Shown: piece by piece, positions 1 through 5,740 of the stretch
Position numbering within the stretch: the first letter of the stretch is position 1
Layout: each line of letters starts with the position of its first letter
Source of the DNA: JBHHZI01 sp046757965
GTDB lineage: Bacteria; Acidobacteriota; Polarisedimenticolia; SMYD01
DNA length: 5,795 bases
Assembly: GCA_046757965.1 (NCBI GenBank)
Contig: JBHHZI010000188.1
Location: 1 to 5,795 of the forward strand
Direction of reading: 5' to 3'
Program-made: the position numbers and the translations under genes
The notes under the pieces: model-generated
Seen by the model: only the letters and a program-made list of their open reading frames with translations
The model's database searches: none
What the model was told of the DNA's origin: nothing

Positions 1-2
1 TC

Positions 3-9
3 AGGGGAG
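3..9 (+). promoter_or_regulatory. Ribosome binding site deciding a GTG start
   Basis: A purine-rich AGGGGAG lies 8 nt before the GTG at 18. It supports GTG rather than a later ATG as the start of the secreted protein, and the signal peptide begins directly at this codon. The promoter must lie left of the window. Confidence 0.6.
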
Positions 10-17
10 TCTCTCTC

Positions 18-578
18 GTGCGAAGATTCAGTCAACTGGCGGTTGCTTGTTGTATTGCCGCGGTTCTTGCGGTGTCGCCTGCGGCGGCGCAGAGTCGCCC
101 GCAATGTTTCGATGACACGGGCGCGTTCAACCCACCGGTGCCCGGTGCGTGCTTTGTCGATCTGAACGGCACGTTTTGCGCCTTTGGTGTCGACGATGAT
201 GGAGATTTCTGGCGTTTCTGTCCGGTGGGCAACTCCGGAGACTTCTTGACGCTCACCGGATCCGGCAAGGTGATGAATCATGCCGCGGATAACGACGTAA
301 TCGAGGTCGATGTCTGCCCGGCCGTCCTGTCTGGCACCGCGTGTCTCTCTGCACCGCCTGTCTTCGCCGGCGGCGCAGGCGGTGATCTGGTCGGCACATC
401 CGGCAAGATCAGTTTCAACTCCATCGGGTCGTGCACAACCTCGATCAATGGCAGTGGAACCGCGACCGATGCAGACGGCAACTCGTTCGACGTGAGTGTC
501 ACTGTTCTTGCCCACCCGAAGGCCGGCGGATGCGTGAGCGTGATCAGTGACGTCACGGTCACACCCGTCGCCCCCTGA
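18..578 (+). CDS. Small secreted cysteine-rich protein of unknown function
   Basis: I do not recognise the family of this 186-residue protein. Residues 1-24 form a clear Sec signal peptide: MRR, a hydrophobic core, then SPAAA before Q25, which fits signal peptidase I cleavage after Ala24. The mature chain of about 160 residues is rich in Gly, Asp, Ser and Thr and has no membrane segment. It has eight cysteines (30, 45, 54, 68, 100, 109, 139, 172), enough for four disulfides, which suits an oxidising periplasmic or extracellular location. Short stretches such as LTLTGSGKV and TATDADGNSFDVSVTV look like beta strands of a small all-beta domain (inference). The GTG start is chosen because of the AGGGGAG site and the immediate signal peptide. 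No partner gene is visible: the next 336 bp hold no gene. An enzymatic role is unlikely because no catalytic motif is seen. Confidence 0.8.
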   Translation: MRRFSQLAVACCIAAVLAVSPAAAQSRPQCFDDTGAFNPPVPGACFVDLNGTFCAFGVDDDGDFWRFCPVGNSGDFLTLTGSGKVMNHAADNDVIEVDVCPAVLSGTACLSAPPVFAGGAGGDLVGTSGKISFNSIGSCTTSINGSGTATDADGNSFDVSVTVLAHPKAGGCVSVISDVTVTPVAP

Positions 579-621
579 TCGGTCGTGGCGCCGGCTGGTG
601 CCGCGGATAGATGCCGGCCGA

Positions 622-672
622 GTCAATCAGAGGCAACGGGATCCCCGGGTGGGAATCCTCTGATGAGTTGAC
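622..672 (+). repeat. Imperfect inverted repeat (bulged hairpin) after the first gene
   Basis: GTCAA+TCAGAGG (622-633) pairs with CCTCTGA (657-663) and TTGAC (668-672), giving 12 base pairs with a 4-nt bulge (664-667) and a 23-nt loop containing CCCCGGG. It starts 43 nt after the stop of the secreted protein. No T-run follows, so it is a poor intrinsic terminator. It could protect the mRNA 3' end or be part of a structured RNA. Confidence 0.5.
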
Positions 673-693
673 GCGCCAAGGGGGGCATGCAGT

Positions 694-759
694 GGGAGGC
701 AACTCCATGAGACGGTGTGCGATGCACCACGTCGAGGCCGGACCGTGGAGTTGCTTCTC
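694..759 (+). repeat. Long imperfect inverted repeat in the gene-free region
   Basis: Bases 694-707 pair with 746-759. Nine are consecutive Watson-Crick pairs (GCAACTCCA at 699-707 with TGGAGTTGC at 746-754), and the outer part includes two G-T pairs. The 38-nt loop contains a smaller hairpin, GTGC-GAT-GCAC (717-727). The octamer GAGGCAAC at 696-703 also occurs at 630-637 inside the preceding repeat, linking the two elements. The remainder of 579-914 shows no gene-like reading frame with a ribosome binding site. Function is unknown: small RNA, mRNA-end structure or remnant of a mobile element are all possible. Confidence 0.5.
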
Positions 760-875
760 CGACACGGTTAGGTCCTGTCCTCGGGTTGTTTGAGGAATGC
801 TTCGACGCGGCAGAGACGGGCGACGCGGAGACCGGCCATGCCGGCAGAACCGGTCAGCCCCCCGCGTCCGTCTGA

Positions 876-905
876 TTGCCAGAAATCCCGCGGTTGCAGT
901 AGTCT
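876..905 (+). promoter_or_regulatory. Weak candidate promoter for the tRNA
   Basis: TTGCCA (876-881; 5 of 6 to the sigma-70 -35 box) is followed 18 bp later by TAGTCT (900-905), which matches only T1, A2 and T6 of the -10 box. The predicted start is about 3 nt before the tRNA 5' end. Spacing fits, but the -10 match is poor. Confidence 0.3.
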
Positions 906-914
906 AGGCTCGAT

Positions 915-991
<77 letters not shown>

Positions 992-1003
992 GTTCATTCG
1001 CTG

Positions 1004-1030
1004 GCGGGCTCACGGCTCGTGGCCCGCTCT
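1004..1030 (+). terminator. Terminator-like hairpin between the tRNA and the convergent phosphatase gene
   Basis: GCGGGC (1004-1009) and CACG (1011-1014) pair with CGTG (1018-1021) and GCCCGC (1022-1027). This makes 10 G/C-rich base pairs with one bulged T and a GCT loop. TCTCT follows on the plus strand, a weak tail. The site lies 12 nt after the tRNA and 64 nt beyond the phosphatase stop, so it could end transcripts from both sides. Confidence 0.6.
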
Positions 1031-1090
1031 CTGCGCCGCAATCTCTGGAATCCGCCCCTCAGTTCCATCACGGTCTCCCGGTGCGGCAGC

Positions 1091-2542
1091 CTATTCGATG
1101 TAACCCAGGGAGCGGAGGCGTTCGATGGTGGCCGCATCCGCGCCACTTGGAATCGGAGCGGGGCGATTCGCCGGCGGGGGTGTGGTCTCGTAAGTGGGCA
1201 CGGTTTGCACCGGCCGTGTGCGGGCCTGGCCGACGAGGACCGAGGTGAGGACGCGGCCGTCCATGTCCTCGGCCACCGGCAGATGGTGCAGGTAGAGAAG
1301 GGTCGGGGTGATGTCGAGGACCGCCGGGTGAGCGGCGTCACCGAGGCGCGGCAGGTCATCGACGGCGACGTCCGGTGAGAATGGCGGCTTGGGTGCTGCG
1401 AAGGAGGGGCCGGCGGCGATCCAGATGCCATCGGGTGCATCACCGTGGGCGCCGGTGTTGTGGCGCGCCAGTGGATTGCGTCCTGTCGCCACCTGGCCGG
1501 TGCCACGCCGGGCGTGCATGCCGTGGTCGGAGATGACGATGACGTCGGTGCCGGGCGGCATGGCAGCACGCAGACGACCGACGGCGGCATCGACACGAGA
1601 CACCATGGCCGGCAGGTAGGTGGCGGCGGCCGCGGCGCTGGCGTCGTCGACCTCTTCGGCGAGCGGCGCCGCCGACGCGTGGCCGTAGCCGAAGAAGCGG
1701 TGACCGGCCACGTCGATGGCGCCCTGGTACACGGCCAGGATGCGGGGCCGGTGGCTGCGTGCGATCTGCTCGGCGGCGGCGGCGAAGATGGCATCGGAGA
1801 TGGCCGACCAGCCCAGGTCGCGGCGAAACTCGCGAAGCCAGTCGGGAGCAGTGGGCGGCAGCGGCACCAGATCGGCGTCGAGAGCGGTTCGTGTGTCGCC
1901 GGCGGTTGTATCGATGAGCGGGCGGAGCTCTTCCATCAGGTCAGGTGGCCAGGTCTGCTCGCGGCTGCCGGCATAGAGCGTGCCCTTCCAGGTGCGCCCG
2001 CCGATCGAGGTGATCGGCGCCACCATCCATCCATGGATCGGTTCGGCTGGCCAGGTGACCCACCAGCCGATCACCGCCGTCGAACGATGGGCCTCGCCGA
2101 GAATGTTCCAGAACGCCTTGACCATGCGCTGATTGGCGGTCACCGGCACGAGATGTCCTCTCACCGACTCGGCGAAGTGGGTGATGCCGTGCTTCTCCTT
2201 CGTCTTGCCGGTGGCCACCGACGTCCAGATGACCGGCGAGTCGGTCGGCTCGAAGGTGGTGAGGCGCGTGGCGCTGCCGCGCCGGGCGAGGTCGAGAAGG
2301 TTCGGGGTGCGACCGGCGCGCATGGCGGGCAGCAGCGTCGCCCAGTCGAGCCCATCCACCGCCACCAGCAGGGTGGCCGGGCCGGTGTCCTCCGGTCCGG
2401 CATGCCCGCCGGGCGTGCAGGCGGCGACCAGGGCACAGGTCGCCGCCAAGATGGCCGTGGCCGAGATCCGGCCGGCGCGCTGTTCCGGTCGCGGGCGGGC
2501 CCGGGAGAGCAGACGCCTGATGCTGTCGCGATGGCACACCAT
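1091..2542 (-). CDS. Alkaline phosphatase superfamily lipoprotein (type I phosphodiesterase-like)
   Basis: This 483-residue protein belongs to the alkaline phosphatase/phosphodiesterase superfamily, whose members hydrolyse phosphate mono- or diesters with two metal ions; the substrate cannot be read from sequence. Residues 1-41 form a lipoprotein signal with an arginine-rich start, a hydrophobic core and lipobox VAAC, giving lipidated Cys42. The metal-site motifs follow in order: AVDGLDW (61-67, Asp63); PTDSPVIWTSVATG (99-112), which holds the Thr/Ser nucleophile candidates, followed by HGI; AIDVAGHRF (275-283, Asp277 and His281); ISDHGM (337-342, Asp339 and His340); and GAHGDAPDGI (364-373, His366). 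All expected ligands appear present, so it is probably an active envelope enzyme. The C-terminal ERLRSLGYIE is typical of related envelope phosphatases and sulfatases. The ATG at 2542 has no clear Shine-Dalgarno, and the n-region is long, so a later start is possible. It diverges from the kinase gene with only 45 bp between them. Confidence 0.9.
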   Translation of the reverse strand: MVCHRDSIRRLLSRARPRPEQRAGRISATAILAATCALVAACTPGGHAGPEDTGPATLLVAVDGLDWATLLPAMRAGRTPNLLDLARRGSATRLTTFEPTDSPVIWTSVATGKTKEKHGITHFAESVRGHLVPVTANQRMVKAFWNILGEAHRSTAVIGWWVTWPAEPIHGWMVAPITSIGGRTWKGTLYAGSREQTWPPDLMEELRPLIDTTAGDTRTALDADLVPLPPTAPDWLREFRRDLGWSAISDAIFAAAAEQIARSHRPRILAVYQGAIDVAGHRFFGYGHASAAPLAEEVDDASAAAAATYLPAMVSRVDAAVGRLRAAMPPGTDVIVISDHGMHARRGTGQVATGRNPLARHNTGAHGDAPDGIWIAAGPSFAAPKPPFSPDVAVDDLPRLGDAAHPAVLDITPTLLYLHHLPVAEDMDGRVLTSVLVGQARTRPVQTVPTYETTPPPANRPAPIPSGADAATIERLRSLGYIE

Positions 2543-2587
2543 GGGTTGACTCTAGCCCACCCACGGTCGGGCGCGGATTGTTGTCCG

Positions 2588-3436
2588 GTGTCGATCGCGC
2601 AGGAGGTGTGCGACGGCAAGCTCGGTGTGCGGGCGCCGGAGACGGCGAGTGGCGAGGTGGGCGAGGCGATTCGCTCGTTCAACCGGATGTCGGCGCGCCT
2701 CCAGGAGCTGGATGCGGCGGCCCGTGAGATGCGCACCCAGCAACATCTGGGAGAGATCGGGGAGATCGGCCGGGGGCTGGCCCACACCCTGCGCAATCCA
2801 CTCAACGCTCTCGGCCTGTCCCTGGAGGAGCTGGCCGAGCGGGCGCCGGACGGCGACGCGTCCGACGAGCTGGTCGAATCCGCCCGCCGCCAGATCCGCC
2901 GGATGGATCATTCCATCCGCTCGTTCCTGGCGCTGGCGAGCGGAGGAGCGGGCGATCTCGAGCCGGTCAATCTCCGTGCGCTGGTGCAGGATGTGGTGCT
3001 GGAGGTTCTCCAGGACACGCGCCATCGCACGCCCATCGAGATCGAACCGGGTGCGGCCGGCGCGGCCGAGCCGGTGATCGATGGCATCGGTGCGGAGCTG
3101 CGGGCCGTGGTGCAGGCGCTGGTGGTCAACGCCGTCGAGGCCAGCCCGCCGGGGAGCGCCGTGCGGTTGCGGCTGACGCCAGCCGGACGCGGCGAACGGA
3201 TCGGTCTGGAGATCGATGACGCCGGCGCCGGGCTCCCGCCGGAGGTGCGCGAGCGCCTGTTCACGCCGCACACGACGACCAAGGCAACCGGGTCTGGCAT
3301 GGGCCTGTTCCTGGCGCACCGGATCGCCACCGGCTGGTACGCGGGCAGGCTGGAGATCCGTGACCGGGTCCCGCGTGGCAGCACGGCGGTACTCGAGCTG
3401 CGCGGGCGCACCGCACCCGCCGGCGTCGATGTCTGA
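2588..3436 (+). CDS. Sensor histidine kinase lacking its N-terminal sensor and membrane part
   Basis: In an intact form this would autophosphorylate and pass phosphate to the regulator encoded next. Residues are numbered from the in-frame GTG at 2588, which is only a formal start. Residues 2-40 are the second half of a HAMP domain (EVCDGKLGVRAPE, then FNRMSARLQEL). The phospho-acceptor region is GLAHTLRNPLNALGL with His66. The HATPase domain shows the N box (VVNAVEA, Asn181), G1 box (DDAGAGL, 210-216), the PHTTTKATGSGMGL segment with the G2 box (235-240), and a normal end. The transmembrane helices, periplasmic sensor and first HAMP helix, normally 150-300 residues, are missing. The frame stays open upstream, but there it only reads the complement of the phosphatase gene and contains no membrane helix. 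AGGAGG at 2601-2606 is not placed for any in-frame start. The stop overlaps the regulator's ATG. The usual Glu after the His is Thr here. Confidence 0.8.
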   Translation: MSIAQEVCDGKLGVRAPETASGEVGEAIRSFNRMSARLQELDAAAREMRTQQHLGEIGEIGRGLAHTLRNPLNALGLSLEELAERAPDGDASDELVESARRQIRRMDHSIRSFLALASGGAGDLEPVNLRALVQDVVLEVLQDTRHRTPIEIEPGAAGAAEPVIDGIGAELRAVVQALVVNAVEASPPGSAVRLRLTPAGRGERIGLEIDDAGAGLPPEVRERLFTPHTTTKATGSGMGLFLAHRIATGWYAGRLEIRDRVPRGSTAVLELRGRTAPAGVDV

Positions 3437-4455
3437 CCGGTTCATCCTGGTCGTCGAGGACGACGCCGACCAGCGACGTCTGGTGGCGGCGATTCTTCGC
3501 GATGCGGGGCATGACGTGGTCGAGGCGGGCTCGGTGAGCGAGGTGTTGCCGGCCCTGGCCGGCAACTCGGTGGATCTGGTGCTCTCCGACTGGAAGCTCC
3601 CCGACCGCGACGGACTGTCGCTGCTGGCCACCGTGCGCGAACAGTTCCCGCAGACCGCGTTCGTCATGGTCACCGCTTACGGGACCGTTCGTGGTGGTGA
3701 ACTGTGCGGCCGTGCCGGAGGGCTTGATCGAGTCGGAGTTCTTCGGGGCGGAGAAGGGCTCGTTCACCGGCGCCGACCGGCGCCGAGCCGGAAAATTCGA
3801 GGCGGCGGCAGGTGGCACCCTGTTCCTCGACGAGGTCGGGGAGCTGCCGCTGGCCATGCAGCCGAAGCTCCTGCGGGCGGTGCAGGGGGCGCACATCAGC
3901 CGGGTCGGGAGCCCGGAGGAGATCGCCACGGACGTGCGGATCGTGGCGGCCACCAACCGCGACCTGGGGGCCTGGGTCGTCGAGGGCCGCTTCCGCGAGG
4001 ACCTCTTCTATCGCCTCAACGTCGTGCCGGTACTCATGCCGCCGCTGCGCGAGCGCCGGGAGGACATTCCCCGCCTGGTCGGCCACTTCGTCGAGCGAGC
4101 CATCCGCCGGCATGGGGTGGAGGTGGAGCCGTTCCCGCCGGCCCTGATGAAGCGCCTGGTCGATCACTCGTGGCCGGGGAATGTGCGCGAGCTGGAGAAT
4201 GTCGTCGAGCGGCTGGTCCTGCTCAGTGACGGGCGTCAGGTGTCGACCACCGACCTTCCCGATGAAGTCGGTGGCCGGCCGGCCGGGGATGGCGGCTTTC
4301 GCCTGCCACCGGGCGGTCTGTCCTGGGAGGCCCACGAGAAGGCGTGCTTGGCCCAGGCGATCGACATGGCGGGGGGCAACCGGGCGCGCGCCGCGCGCCT
4401 GCTCGGCTTGCCGTACAAGGCCTTCCTCTATCGCGCCGAGAAGCACGACCTCTGA
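3429..4455 (+). pseudogene. NtrC-type sigma-54 response regulator, broken by an internal deletion plus frame change
   Basis: This is the remains of one gene of the family receiver + AAA+ + Fis-type HTH. The ATG at 3429 overlaps the kinase stop (ATGTCTGA, 8 nt), so the genes were translationally coupled. The receiver has the acidic pocket EDD (10-12), phospho-acceptor Asp54 in LVLSDWKLP and switch Thr82 in VMVTAYGT (80-86). At about 3681-3690 the frame changes, and sequence resumes one frame away as GPFVVVNCAAVPEG, normally found just after Walker A. By comparison with NtrC, roughly 110 residues are absent: the last part of the receiver including its conserved Lys, the linker, and the start of AAA+ with Walker A GESGTGKE. 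The original frame runs on to 4229 but encodes only arginine/glycine-rich nonsense after codon 86. The product as written cannot be a functional activator. Recent deletion and assembly error are both possible. Confidence 0.85.
3691..4455 (+). CDS. AAA+ and Fis-type HTH fragment of the sigma-54 activator
   Basis: This is the part of the broken regulator that remains in frame, 254 codons if read from the GTG at 3691. No ribosome binding site precedes that codon, so separate translation is doubtful. In order it carries NCAAVPEGLIESEFFG, the sigma-54 contact loop GSFTGA (23-28, a variant of GAFTGA), Walker B GTLFLDEVGEL (Asp47, Glu48), sensor I VRIVAATNRDL (82-92), the arginine-finger segment FREDLFYRLN (101-110), and the sensor II region WPGNVRELEN (Arg166). 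A linker of about 40 residues precedes the C-terminal Fis-type helix-turn-helix, GNRARAARLLGLPYKAFLYRAEKHDL (229-254), which binds upstream activator sites. Without Walker A it should not bind or hydrolyse ATP; if made, it could still bind DNA. The motifs are otherwise well kept and free of stop codons. Confidence 0.85.
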   Translation: MVVNCAAVPEGLIESEFFGAEKGSFTGADRRRAGKFEAAAGGTLFLDEVGELPLAMQPKLLRAVQGAHISRVGSPEEIATDVRIVAATNRDLGAWVVEGRFREDLFYRLNVVPVLMPPLRERREDIPRLVGHFVERAIRRHGVEVEPFPPALMKRLVDHSWPGNVRELENVVERLVLLSDGRQVSTTDLPDEVGGRPAGDGGFRLPPGGLSWEAHEKACLAQAIDMAGGNRARAARLLGLPYKAFLYRAEKHDL

Positions 4456-4497
4456 GTGACCCCGCCGCCGGTTGCCGGCTCGGCGACGCCGGGTCAC
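4456..4497 (+). terminator. Hairpin immediately after the activator gene
   Basis: GTGACCC (4456-4462) pairs with GGGTCAC (4491-4497). Inside it, CGCCG/CGGCG (4463-4467/4481-4485) and CCGG/CCGG around TTG extend the fold to about 16 base pairs with bulges. It begins at the base after the stop codon. Only TTT (4502-4504) follows, so intrinsic termination is uncertain. A second stem, TTTCGG/CCGAAA (4502-4507/4518-4523), comes directly after it. Confidence 0.45.
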
Positions 4498-4527
4498 CCG
4501 GTTTCGGCAGGAGTCTCCCGAAATGGG

Positions 4528-4688
4528 GAGATGGTCTTCCGGCAGAGCCGTCTCCGGCGCTGAACCCGATGCGCGCACCGGGTGAGATGCGTTCCGTCGT
4601 GGAGTAGCATGAGATGGCACGAGCACGGTACAGAGGCGCACGGCGCGCGGTGCCGTCCGTCTGTCTTGACCCGGGATGAGATGGCACG
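4528..4688 (+). repeat. Four GAGATG boxes, two within a 13-bp direct repeat; possible activator sites
   Basis: GAGATG occurs at 4528, 4585, 4611 and 4678 in the non-coding spacer. The last two are part of an exact 13-bp direct repeat, ATGAGATGGCACG (4609-4621 and 4676-4688), 67 bp apart. The repeats lie about 90-160 bp before the predicted sigma-54 start at about 4771, the usual range for enhancer-binding proteins. No strong dyad symmetry is seen, which weakens that reading. Confidence 0.4.
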
Positions 4689-4744
4689 GCGGCGGGCGGC
4701 AGGCCGGACGGCGAGCCGGTGTCTGTCGTCCGGATGCAACGACG

Positions 4745-4760
4745 TGGCCTGGTTCTTGCT
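4745..4760 (+). promoter_or_regulatory. Candidate sigma-54 (-24/-12) promoter
   Basis: TGGCCTGGTTCTTGCT fits TGGCACG-N4-TTGCW with a complete TTGCT -12 element and TGGCxxG at -24. The invariant GG (4746-4747) and GC (4758-4759) are separated by exactly 10 bp. The predicted transcription start is near 4771, giving a 5' leader of about 63 nt before the ATG at 4834. It sits between a sigma-54 activator gene and the secreted protein gene, in the right orientation. Confidence 0.6.
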
Positions 4761-4820
4761 GGGTTCTGTGCTGTGCGGGCGGGCGCGCGGGAACGAATCC
4801 CGGCGCGACGGGGCCAACAT

Positions 4821-4826
4821 GGAGGG
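4821..4826 (+). promoter_or_regulatory. Strong ribosome binding site (GGAGGG)
   Basis: GGAGGG ends 7 nt before ATG 4834. It selects 4834 (or 4837) over the in-frame ATG at 4819 and the more distant GTG at 4582, whose extra residues do not look like protein-coding sequence. Confidence 0.8.
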
Positions 4827-4833
4827 ATGCGGA

Positions 4834-5628
4834 ATGATGCGACTGTCGAGAAGCAACGCCGCAAGGCGCGCGGTGGGATGGGGACAGGGTTGGATTCTGG
4901 GTGCGGCCGCGGCCTGTCTGCTGGTCGTGCCCGCGTGGGCGAACGGCAGCACGGAAGATGCCGTCGTCTGCAGCGGCGGCGAGGCCGATTGTGGCGGCGT
5001 GGAGCACCGCATCAAGATTCTCATCGCCGGCGGCGGGGATGAGCTCGAGGGACTCGCCGCCGGGGGTGAGGCGATCGACATCAGCGGCATGGAGGTCGGC
5101 GAGACACGCTACGGAACCGGCGACACCGATGTCGCCGTCACCCGCGTCGAGGACGGCTACACCATCACGGTCGACGGAGAGGAGATTCATGTCGACACCA
5201 TCGTTGACGCGGACCGGATGAAGGTCATCGTGGGCAGTGGCAGTGGGGAGGGCGGTAGCTGGACCACCGCGGACGGCAGTGTGTTCAGTCTGGATGGTCA
5301 CCATGTGGCCCTCTTCGGCGCCGGCGGTGAGAGCGATGCCGTCACCCTTTCGGGTCTCGGCGACCTCGACGAGGACGCGCGCCAGCGCATCATCGAGGCG
5401 CTGCGCGACGCGGGCGTGGAGAAGGACATTCATTTCGCCGACGGTCACGGGTTCCAGTTCATCACCGCGGGCACCGGTGAGGGGAACACGGTCTTCTTCT
5501 CCGGTGATGAGGGCGGTGAGGGCGAGCACACCATCAACGTCGACGTCGAGGCGTTCGCAGGCGACGAGGCCGGCACCCACAAGGTCGTCATCATCAAGAA
5601 GGTGAAGAGCGGCGACCAGGAGAAATGA
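4834..5628 (+). CDS. Secreted, highly acidic protein of unknown function
   Basis: I do not recognise the family of this 264-residue protein. Residues 1-36 form a long Sec signal peptide with several arginines, a hydrophobic core (ILGAAAACLLVV) and cleavage site AWA before Asn37. The mature chain has about 47 Asp/Glu against about 15 Lys/Arg and many Gly, so it is strongly acidic. Its only mature cysteines, Cys46 and Cys53 in CSGGEADC, could form one disulfide or bind metal. A motif DGxxxx[VL]DGxx[VI] occurs twice (107-120 and 147-160), suggesting repeated beta hairpins, and DGHGFQFI at 203-210 may be a weaker copy. Residues 177-200 (DLDEDARQRIIEALRDAG) look helical. The tail HKVVIIKKVKSGDQEK is basic. 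There is no lipobox or C-terminal membrane anchor. The start rests on the GGAGGG site. The gene has its own candidate sigma-54 promoter and a terminator, so it is probably monocistronic and may be the target of the neighbouring regulator (inference). Confidence 0.85.
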   Translation: MMRLSRSNAARRAVGWGQGWILGAAAACLLVVPAWANGSTEDAVVCSGGEADCGGVEHRIKILIAGGGDELEGLAAGGEAIDISGMEVGETRYGTGDTDVAVTRVEDGYTITVDGEEIHVDTIVDADRMKVIVGSGSGEGGSWTTADGSVFSLDGHHVALFGAGGESDAVTLSGLGDLDEDARQRIIEALRDAGVEKDIHFADGHGFQFITAGTGEGNTVFFSGDEGGEGEHTINVDVEAFAGDEAGTHKVVIIKKVKSGDQEK

Positions 5629-5662
5629 GGCGAGGACCTTCGTCGCGTTTCTCAGACTCCCG

Positions 5663-5708
5663 GGGCCGGTCGTCTGCATCAGGCGGCCGGCCCGCTTCTC
5701 GTTTCTTG
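5663..5708 (+). terminator. Rho-independent-type terminator of the acidic secreted protein gene
   Basis: Bases 5663-5674 (GGGCCGGTCGTC) pair with 5682-5693 (GGCGGCCGGCCC) in 12 consecutive pairs, two of them G-T, around a 7-nt loop TGCATCA. A T-rich tail follows (TTCTCGTTTCTT, 5696-5707). It lies 35 nt after the stop codon. Confidence 0.75.
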
Positions 5709-5715
5709 ACACTGT

Positions 5716-5738
5716 CTCGCGGGCTCGTCTAGCGCGAG
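5716..5738 (-). terminator. Small hairpin after the convergent gene at the right edge
   Basis: CTCGCG (5716-5721) pairs with CGCGAG (5733-5738) around an 11-nt loop. It lies just beyond the probable stop codon of the minus-strand gene. No T-run follows on the minus strand, so it is only a weak terminator candidate. Confidence 0.25.
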
Positions 5739-5740
5739 TC

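Noticed and set aside
767..773. GTTAGGT as an integron attC core site next to the inverted repeat
   Set aside because: It fits GTTRRRY, but no matching RYYYAAC core was found at the other end of the repeat, and no integrase or cassette array is present.
1445..2587. Open frame continuous with the kinase that could be taken as its N-terminal 381 residues
   Set aside because: It is the complement of the well-supported phosphatase gene, encodes Gly/Arg/His-rich sequence with no membrane helix or HAMP start, and is open only because of high GC.
3678..3700. Programmed ribosomal frameshift joining receiver and AAA+ parts
   Set aside because: There is no slippery heptamer or downstream signal, and a frameshift would not restore the missing receiver end, linker and Walker A.
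4615..4696. TGGCACG at 4615 and 4682 as additional sigma-54 promoters
   Set aside because: Both match the -24 half perfectly but lack GC at the required 10-bp spacing (GT and GG instead), so they are listed only as part of the direct repeat.
4582..4833. GTG-started N-terminal extension of the acidic secreted protein
   Set aside because: The strong GGAGGG site and signal peptide start at 4834, and the extension covers the predicted sigma-54 promoter and repeats.
3670..5712. Minus-strand open frame of 680 codons
   Set aside because: It lies opposite the activator and the acidic secreted protein, both supported by motifs, signal peptide or ribosome binding site; its translation shows no domain.
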